Positions 57,339-64,000 of a stretch of 64,000 nt of DNA are shown one piece after another. Below the pieces are notes generated by a model. It ran no database searches, had not been told where the DNA came from, and saw nothing but the letters and a program-made list of their open reading frames with translations. Each line of letters opens with the position of its first letter. Within the stretch, counting starts at the first letter, position 1. Position numbers and translations under genes: made by a program. The stretch is from Kangiellaceae bacterium (GTDB lineage Bacteria; Pseudomonadota; Gammaproteobacteria; Enterobacterales; Kangiellaceae). The stretch lies in assembly GCA_019090895.1 (NCBI GenBank), contig JAHRVB010000053.1, forward strand, positions 1-64,000, given 5' to 3'.

Positions 57339-59483
57339 ATGATATACGAAGGTCAATCACTTCGCTGTGAAATGCTGGATAACGGCATAGCGGAAGTTAT
57401 ATTCGATAGTAAAACTGGTTCAGTTAATAAATTCGATAAAGTCACATTGGCAGAATTAAAAGATGTTGTTGAAGCGCTGGGGTCTACTGACGGGGTTCGT
57501 GGCGCAGTTGTTACCAGTGCAAAAGGTGTATTTGTGGTTGGTGCCGATATCACTGAATTCCTAGCCATGTTCAAAGAGTCGCGTGAGCAAATGTTGGCAT
57601 GGAGTGCTGATGCCAATGCCATCTTTAGTGGTTTTGAAGATTTACCTTTCCCGACAGCGGTTGCACTTAACGGTTTCGCTCTTGGTGGCGGAATGGAAAT
57701 GGCCCTTGCTTGTGATTTTAGAATTGCATCACCGGCGGCACGCGTTGGATTACCTGAAACTCAGCTTGGTATTATTCCCGGCTTTGGTGGAACGGTTCGG
57801 TTACCAAGACTAATCGGGGCAGATAACGCTATCGAATGGATCGCAACGGCAAAATCTCAAAAACCCGAAGCCGCTTTAAAAGTGGGTGTTATTGATGCGG
57901 TTGTTGCACCTGAGAGCACAAAAGACATTGCTATTCAGATGGTGACGGATGCTGCCGACGGGAAATTAGACTGGCAAAACAGAAGAAAACTCAAACAGAG
58001 TCCACTAAAACTTAACAAACTCGAAAGCATGATGGCATTCAATGTTGCCAAAGGTGTTGTTGGAGCCAAAGCGCTTCCTCACTACCCTGCGCCAATGGAA
58101 GCTATCCGCGTCATCGAAGAAGGTTCTCGCCTTGCTCGAGATGAAGCACTAAAAATCGAACATGATGGGTTTGTTAATGTTTGCCAAACGCCTCAAGCAC
58201 GAGCCATGGTACAGATTTTCTTAAGTGACCAATTATTAAAAGCCAAGGCTAAAAAAGCGGCTAAAACAGCCACTAAAGAAATCAAACAAGCAGCCGTTTT
58301 AGGTGCTGGAATCATGGGTGGCGGAATTGCATATCAATCCGCCAGCAAAGGTATTCCAGTTGTCATGAAAGACATCAATCAACCGGCGCTTGATTTAGGC
58401 ATGAACGAAGCTATTAAAATCTTAGGTAAAGGCGTCAAGCTCGGTAAACTAACTGCCGATAAAATGGCCAAAGTGGTTTCGACCATTACCCCAACTTTGG
58501 ATTACTCGGCTGTTAAACATTGCGATTTAATCGTTGAAGCTGTAGTCGAAAATCCAAAAGTGAAAGACGCCGTATTACAAGAAGTTGAGTCAATCATTGC
58601 TGATGACGCTATTCTCACTTCAAATACATCCACTATCTCAATTGATTTATTGGCAACTAATCTCAAACGTCCAGAAAATTTCTGTGGCATGCATTTCTTC
58701 AATCCAGTACACAAGATGCCATTGGTTGAAGTGATTCGTGGTGCAAAGACTTCCGATGAAACAGTTGCTGCCACCGTAGCTTACGCAAGCGCTATGGGAA
58801 AATCAGCAGTTGTTGTTGAAGACTGTCCAGGTTTTTATGTTAACCGAGTATTGTTTCCCTATTTCAGAGGCTTCAGTTTATTGATGAACGAAGGCGCTGA
58901 TTTCAGACAGCTTGATAAAGTAATGACTAAATTCGGTTGGCCAATGGGTCCGGCTTATTTGATGGATGTTGTTGGAATTGATACTGGCTTTCATTGTGCG
59001 GGCGTTCTAGCAGAAGGATACCCTGACAGAATGGCAATGATTGACGGTGATGTGATTGCGAAATTGTACGACAACAAGAACTTCGGTCAAAAAACAGGTT
59101 CTGGTTTCTATACTTATAGTCTCGATAAAAAAGGTCGTCCTAAGAAAGAATTTGTTGAACAAATTTTCGAACTGTTAGGAACGCCTAACAAGCAATATGA
59201 GCAGCAAGAAATTATTGAAAGAATGATGCTTCCGTTGATCTTCGAAGTTGCACGTTGTTTAGAAGAAGGCATTGTAGCGACTGCAGAAGAAGCAGATATG
59301 GCACTTATTTATGGTATAGGCTTCCCTCCATTTAGAGGCGGCGCGCTCAAATACGCCGACGAAATTGGATTGGCTAATATCGTAGCCATGGCAGAAAAAT
59401 ATCAATCACTGGGTGTGTGTTATGAAGTGCCAGAAAACTTCAAAACAATGGCAGCAAATAACCAAACTTTTTATAAAGCTTAA
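57339..59483 (+). CDS. fadB: Fatty-acid oxidation complex alpha subunit FadB
   Basis: Bifunctional beta-oxidation enzyme: enoyl-CoA hydratase/isomerase and 3-hydroxyacyl-CoA dehydrogenase. The 714 residues match FadB. The N-terminal crotonase domain shows [20 protein letters not shown] and [19 protein letters not shown]; the NAD-binding domain shows [30 protein letters not shown] and [21 protein letters not shown] is placed six bases before the ATG. It is followed by fadA 15 bases later, as in FadBA operons. Confidence 0.97.
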   Translation: MIYEGQSLRCEMLDNGIAEVIFDSKTGSVNKFDKVTLAELKDVVEALGSTDGVRGAVVTSAKGVFVVGADITEFLAMFKESREQMLAWSADANAIFSGFEDLPFPTAVALNGFALGGGMEMALACDFRIASPAARVGLPETQLGIIPGFGGTVRLPRLIGADNAIEWIATAKSQKPEAALKVGVIDAVVAPESTKDIAIQMVTDAADGKLDWQNRRKLKQSPLKLNKLESMMAFNVAKGVVGAKALPHYPAPMEAIRVIEEGSRLARDEALKIEHDGFVNVCQTPQARAMVQIFLSDQLLKAKAKKAAKTATKEIKQAAVLGAGIMGGGIAYQSASKGIPVVMKDINQPALDLGMNEAIKILGKGVKLGKLTADKMAKVVSTITPTLDYSAVKHCDLIVEAVVENPKVKDAVLQEVESIIADDAILTSNTSTISIDLLATNLKRPENFCGMHFFNPVHKMPLVEVIRGAKTSDETVAATVAYASAMGKSAVVVEDCPGFYVNRVLFPYFRGFSLLMNEGADFRQLDKVMTKFGWPMGPAYLMDVVGIDTGFHCAGVLAEGYPDRMAMIDGDVIAKLYDNKNFGQKTGSGFYTYSLDKKGRPKKEFVEQIFELLGTPNKQYEQQEIIERMMLPLIFEVARCLEEGIVATAEEADMALIYGIGFPPFRGGALKYADEIGLANIVAMAEKYQSLGVCYEVPENFKTMAANNQTFYKA

Positions 59484-60659
<1,176 letters not shown>

Positions 60660-60680
60660 TTGAACTTTTAATCAATTTTA

Positions 60681-60706
60681 AAAGGCGACCATCGGTCGCC
60701 TTTTTT
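60681..60706 (+). terminator. Rho-independent terminator of fadBA
   Basis: A perfect 10-bp stem (AAAGGCGACC / GGTCGCCTTT) with a 3-base loop and a T run follows, 21 bases after the fadA stop. Confidence 0.92.
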
Positions 60707-60771
60707 ATTCTTATCAATCCAGTCACTAGTGATTCATTTGGTTTTAAACACACTTAAATAGACTAAAGGCG

Positions 60772-61094
60772 TTTCGCAGCGCTGCGCTTTCCTGCGAGTT
60801 ACTTTTTTCAAGAGCAAAAAAAGTAACCAAAAATGCTTTACGCTAATGATAACTTGTTACTTATTTGCTGGTGGTTTATTGAAGCCTTTGATGTTCTTAC
60901 TTGTGAGTAAAGAGTCAGCGGAAGAAAAGAGCTCGCTCATTCACTTTTCTTGTCTACCCGCTGTCTCATGAGTTTCATGGCCCCGTTATAGCCGCTAGAC
61001 CAAACTGAGTACTCGCGGATATTATTGACTTATGTCTTTGGATGGACGTTATATCATTCGTGCTGGAACAACAGGCTGTCGCTGCGCTGCGAAA
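60772..61094. mobile_element. Candidate non-autonomous element (MITE-like) with 11-bp terminal inverted repeats
   Basis: TTTCGCAGCGC at 60772-60782 and its exact reverse complement GCGCTGCGAAA at 61084-61094 bound a 323-base non-coding segment. Just inside the left end is an 11-bp hairpin GTTACTTTTTT / AAAAAAGTAAC (60798-60827). The GTAAC/AAAAAAGTAACC pattern recalls multi-copy intergenic repeats of other gammaproteobacteria. There is no transposase. The 61094 end adjoins the nitroreductase stop. One copy in the window. Confidence 0.5.
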
Positions 61095-61113
61095 TAGGAA
61101 GTAACTTTGGAGA

Positions 61114-61800
61114 TTAAATAAACGTACTAATATCTGATAAAGACTTTTTAATCATTGCATGATCAGGTACTTGCGCATTGTCTGCGGGATATCCAGCAAC
61201 CAATAAAATATAGGCTTTGTCTGTTTTAGGACGATTGCAGATTTCGTTTAAAAAGTTCATTGGTTTTGGGGTGTGAGTTAATGTCACCAACCCACAATGA
61301 TGAAGCGCATTGATCAAAAATCCAGTGGCAATTCCAACAGATTCTCTGACGTAATAATTTTTATTCTGCTCTTCAATGGTTACGCCGCCTTTTTGTTGAG
61401 CAAAAATACTGATTAACCAAGGCGCTGTTTCTAAATAAGGTTTTTGATCATCGGTGCCGAGTGCTTCAAGGGCATTTAACCACTCTTCCCCACCTCGACC
61501 AGCGTAAAAAGCTTGTTCCTCTTTTTCTGCTGCAATTCGGATTGCTGATTTTGTTGAAGCGTCGCTTATCGCAGAGAAATGCCAAGGCTGGTGATTGGCG
61601 CCACTTGGTGCGGTACCCGCTGCTTTAATGCAATTTTCAATGATTCGTTGGTCAACCGGACGATCGGAAAATTCCCGTATTGTGTGACGTCGTTTAATTT
61701 GTTGATAAAAATCATCAGAGCGAGCCAACATTTCTGATTCAGGGTATTCAACAAAATCGGAAAGTGGTTTTGAGTTATGTTCTTTCATTGCGTCAGCCAA
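61114..61800 (-). CDS. Nitroreductase-family flavoprotein, iodotyrosine-deiodinase-like subgroup
   Basis: A 228-residue FMN-dependent enzyme. The N-terminal FMN-binding part shows KRRHTIREFSDRPVD and TAPSGANHQPWHF; the lid region EEQAFY ... KPYLETAPWLISIF resembles the Glu-Tyr-Lys lid of halotyrosine dehalogenases (IYD). Classification beyond nitroreductase is by eye. It starts 16 bases after the next upstream gene at 61817. Confidence 0.8.
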   Translation of the reverse strand: MADAMKEHNSKPLSDFVEYPESEMLARSDDFYQQIKRRHTIREFSDRPVDQRIIENCIKAAGTAPSGANHQPWHFSAISDASTKSAIRIAAEKEEQAFYAGRGGEEWLNALEALGTDDQKPYLETAPWLISIFAQQKGGVTIEEQNKNYYVRESVGIATGFLINALHHCGLVTLTHTPKPMNFLNEICNRPKTDKAYILLVAGYPADNAQVPDHAMIKKSLSDISTFI

Positions 61801-61816
61801 TTAGGTATTTTTATTA

Positions 61817-62275
61817 CTAGTCTTGTTCCACTTCATACACGCTATCCGCATCATCGTCATAGCTAAATGCACCAAGTAACGTTAAATATTCATCACTTTC
61901 AACACTCGATAACTTAGCGCTATATTCATATTCGTAAACAAGCACAATCCATGTTATCTCTAACAAGTCTTTCTTCTTAGCTTTACTCATGAGTGGTTCA
62001 ATAAAGGAGCTCGAAAAGGAGCATTCGCCTGCCGCTTGTTTAACAGATACCGTTCCTTCAGTTGAACCATTGGTTTCCATATCTTCCGGTCGAAAGTAGC
62101 GCATTTTAAAATTATCTGACCAAGTATTTCTTGCCCGAGTATTGTTCTTACTAAATATTTCTTCAAAATACTCTTCAGGAATATCCGTATAAGGGTGAGT
62201 AGATACCCACACAGAGACCTTATTTTTCTTAAAGAAAAGCAGGCCTTTGTCGGTTGATTGATTTGGTTTGTTCAT
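61817..62275 (-). CDS. Hypothetical protein, possibly Imm22-type immunity family
   Basis: A 152-residue cytoplasmic protein of unknown function: KNKVSVWVSTHPYTDIPEEY at the N-terminus, CSFSSSFIEPLMSKA and the strand LLEITWIVLVYEYEY, then LGAFSYDDDADS, acidic at the end. The starting VSVWV and the LGxFxYD end recall the DUF4284/Imm22 immunity family, but I cannot verify it. No toxin gene is adjacent. Confidence 0.5.
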   Translation of the reverse strand: MNKPNQSTDKGLLFFKKNKVSVWVSTHPYTDIPEEYFEEIFSKNNTRARNTWSDNFKMRYFRPEDMETNGSTEGTVSVKQAAGECSFSSSFIEPLMSKAKKKDLLEITWIVLVYEYEYSAKLSSVESDEYLTLLGAFSYDDDADSVYEVEQD

Positions 62276-62327
62276 TGGTCGATCCTAAAATTCGGAATAT
62301 TTCTTGAAGGCTTCTCAAGCAGAAACA

Positions 62328-63203
62328 TTAATCACTTTCGGCTTCTTGTTGGCGCTCAATCCTTGCCTGCTCTTCTTCGTAGGCCGCCTTTATTTGCAAT
62401 AAGATATCATCAACATCGGCTTCATGTTCGGGTTCCTTAAACAGTCCGGTTAATTGCACATCGCGATTAAGCTCGGCAGACTCATAAAGGTTCCAGATTT
62501 CACTGGCGTATTGGCTGTTCTTAAGCTGTGGTGCGAATTGAGAGTAATAAGTGGTCATGTTATTAACGTCTCTTTCCAACATGGCTTTCGCATTATTATT
62601 ACCGGAGGCATCCACTGCTTGTGGTAAATCGATAATCACTGGACCATGTTCGTCTAATAACACATTAAATTCGGATAGATCACCATGCACGATTCCGACA
62701 CTTAACATCCGGGCCACATCATGCATAATCGTTTCGTGATCATCGAGAGCTTGTTGTTCGGTGAGCATGACATCATTTAACCGTGGTGCTACATCGCCAT
62801 CGGCGGCTAAAACGAGCTCCATCAATAAAACACCATCAAAACAGCCAAAAGGGTGGGGGACGCGAACACCGCCATCGGCAAGTCGATACAGCGCATCGAC
62901 TTCAGAATTTTGCCAGGCTTCTTCCTGCTCTTTACGGCCAAAGCTGGATTTCTTTTCCATCGCTCTGGTTCGTCGGCTATTTCGACTCTTGCGTCCTTCT
63001 TGATATTGCACCGCTTTTTTGAAGCTACGTTTGTGTGCTTCTTTATAAACTTTGGCGCATCTAATATCGTTTCCACAACGGACAACATAGACAGTCGCTT
63101 CTTTACCACTCATTAATTGACTCAAGACTTCATCAACGATTCCGTCTTCGTACAGTGGTTTTAATCTCTTTGGCATCTTCATGCCGACTTTATACATCAG
63201 CAC
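62328..63203 (-). CDS. RIO-type serine protein kinase
   Basis: Atypical kinase of the RIO family, 291 residues. Motifs: SGKEATVYVV (32-41, nucleotide loop), Lys51 in CAKVYK, the catalytic loop IVHGDLSEFNVLLD with Asp175 and Asn180, and the metal-binding IDLPQ with Asp192. Bacterial RIO proteins are of unknown role; the archaeal and eukaryotic ones act in ribosome assembly. The C-terminal tail is rich in Glu and Gln. It begins on the minus strand, divergent from the acyl-CoA synthetase. Confidence 0.88.
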   Translation of the reverse strand: MLMYKVGMKMPKRLKPLYEDGIVDEVLSQLMSGKEATVYVVRCGNDIRCAKVYKEAHKRSFKKAVQYQEGRKSRNSRRTRAMEKKSSFGRKEQEEAWQNSEVDALYRLADGGVRVPHPFGCFDGVLLMELVLAADGDVAPRLNDVMLTEQQALDDHETIMHDVARMLSVGIVHGDLSEFNVLLDEHGPVIIDLPQAVDASGNNNAKAMLERDVNNMTTYYSQFAPQLKNSQYASEIWNLYESAELNRDVQLTGLFKEPEHEADVDDILLQIKAAYEEEQARIERQQEAESD

Positions 63204-63310
63204 AGCTCTAAATGGAACGAAAATTCAACTTGAGAGGGCTAGAAAAGGCCTATAAGTATGTTACTCTTTGAAAGTATTAGGGTTGTTTCTTGACCAATAA
63301 CAATAAACGA
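63204..63310. other. Divergent intergenic region
   Basis: A 107-base gap between the RIO kinase and the acyl-CoA synthetase, which must hold both promoters. No PsrA-like site was recognised here. Confidence 0.4.
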
Positions 63311-64000
63311 ATGAGGTATCTCATCTTGACTAATAAGCTTCCATTAGCCCAATTTCTAACAATTTCGGAACAACAGAAAGAGCGCAATTTCTTACACCAA
63401 CCCATTGATGGAGATGTAACAGTATTCACCTGGGGGGAAGTTGAACAACAAGCTCGTCAAATAGCGACTGGTTTAAAATCGATGGGTAATGTCGAAGGCG
63501 ACCGCGTTGGAATCCTTTCTAAAAATTGTGCGGAATGGTTTATTTCCGATTTGGCCATCATGATGGCTGGCATGATTTCGGTACCGATTTATCCGACGGC
63601 TAACCGCGATACCATAGAACACATTATTGAAGACAGTGGCTGTAAAGCGGTATTTGTTGGTAAGTTAGATGGTGTCGAAGAAGCAGATAACGGTTTGCAT
63701 CCAGATATCGCTCGAATCAGGTTTCCCTATGCTCAAGCTGAGAATCAAACCATAGAGTGCCAGTACCAATGGCAGGATATGCTCTCTCACGAACCCCTTG
63801 AACAAGTCTACCAAGCAACCGAAGAAGACACTTTCAGCATTGTTTATACCTCCGGCAGTACAGGAAAGCCGAAAGGTGTGGTGTTAGATAATCTAAATTT
63901 ACAAGCGGCTGCGTCTACCGCAGCAGATCTGCTTGAAACCACCAATGAACAGCGAGTTCTTTCCTATTTGCCCCTCGCTCATATTACCGAAAGGGGTCTT
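63311..64000 (+). CDS. Long-chain acyl-CoA synthetase (AMP-binding), 3'-truncated by the window
   Basis: The frame is open to the last base, so the gene continues outside; the first ~230 residues are visible. They show the AMP-binding family layout: FTWGEVEQQARQIATGLKSMG, VGILSKNCAEWFISDLAIM, the motif IVYTSGSTGKPKGVVL (P-loop-like) and YLPLAHITERG. This is the FadD/long-chain acyl-CoA ligase type. The ATG at 63311 is the first start, with alternatives downstream. It suits the neighbouring fatty-acid oxidation genes. Confidence 0.88.
   Translation, partial: MRYLILTNKLPLAQFLTISEQQKERNFLHQPIDGDVTVFTWGEVEQQARQIATGLKSMGNVEGDRVGILSKNCAEWFISDLAIMMAGMISVPIYPTANRDTIEHIIEDSGCKAVFVGKLDGVEEADNGLHPDIARIRFPYAQAENQTIECQYQWQDMLSHEPLEQVYQATEEDTFSIVYTSGSTGKPKGVVLDNLNLQAAASTAADLLETTNEQRVLSYLPLAHITERGL

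Overview
The window looks like a continuous piece of the chromosome of an AT-rich gammaproteobacterium, probably marine. The evidence is the oriC-proximal order mnmG-rsmG-parA-parB-atpIBEFHAGDC-glmU-glmS, a class I adenylate cyclase, the dapF-DUF484-yigB block, the pepQ-yigZ/fadBA neighbourhood, two large TonB-dependent receptors and several DsbA-type proteins. A relative of Kangiella/Aliikangiella would fit, but that is inference from gene order and was not tested. No rRNA, tRNA, CRISPR array or intact insertion sequence was seen.

Layout. 1-5890: the 3' part of mnmG, rsmG, parA and parB, a flavin/[2Fe-2S] reductase and an AlkD-type glycosylase. 6198-13275: a complete nine-gene F1Fo ATP synthase operon ending in a clear terminator. 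13388-16613: glmU and glmS, which make UDP-GlcNAc. 16680-27439: mixed envelope genes: two DsbA-like proteins, a DUF2884 protein, a TonB receptor, a phospholipase-A2-like protein, an SPFH protein, a tRNA-binding CsaA-like protein, an odd MshEN-domain membrane protein and a PAS/degenerate-GGDEF protein. 27639-35833: cyaA, a secreted alpha-helical protein, a WYL regulator, an LptM-like lipoprotein, dapF, DUF484 and a HAD phosphatase. The xerC gene usually found before the HAD gene is absent.

35862-38838 is the most interesting part. A tetrapyrrole-methylase-fold enzyme closely resembling the split-borosin peptide backbone N-methyltransferase SonM is followed by a 72-residue SonA-like precursor peptide and then a TPR sensor histidine kinase, all on one strand with short gaps. 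This looks like a ribosomal-peptide (RiPP) locus of the split borosin type. Next to it, on the other strand, are a Rieske oxygenase and a dimethylarginine hydrolase.

40963-49938: a nucleotidyltransferase-like protein, nadK, hrcA, a SnoaL-like protein, a DUF4124-glutaredoxin lipoprotein, a Ser/Thr kinase-PP2C-FHA signalling cassette and a stomatin/NfeD pair. 50062-60706: an acyltransferase, SirB, YigZ, PepQ, a second TonB receptor, an Mpo1-like protein and the fadBA beta-oxidation operon, which has a PsrA-like operator over its promoter. 60772-61094: a small element with 11-bp terminal inverted repeats that looks like a non-autonomous mobile element. 61114-64000: a nitroreductase, a possible immunity-type protein, a RIO kinase and the 5' part of a long-chain acyl-CoA synthetase.

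The housekeeping genes are ordinary. The accessory interest lies in the borosin locus, the DDAH/Rieske pair, the kinase/FHA cassette, the MshEN hybrid protein and the inverted-repeat element.
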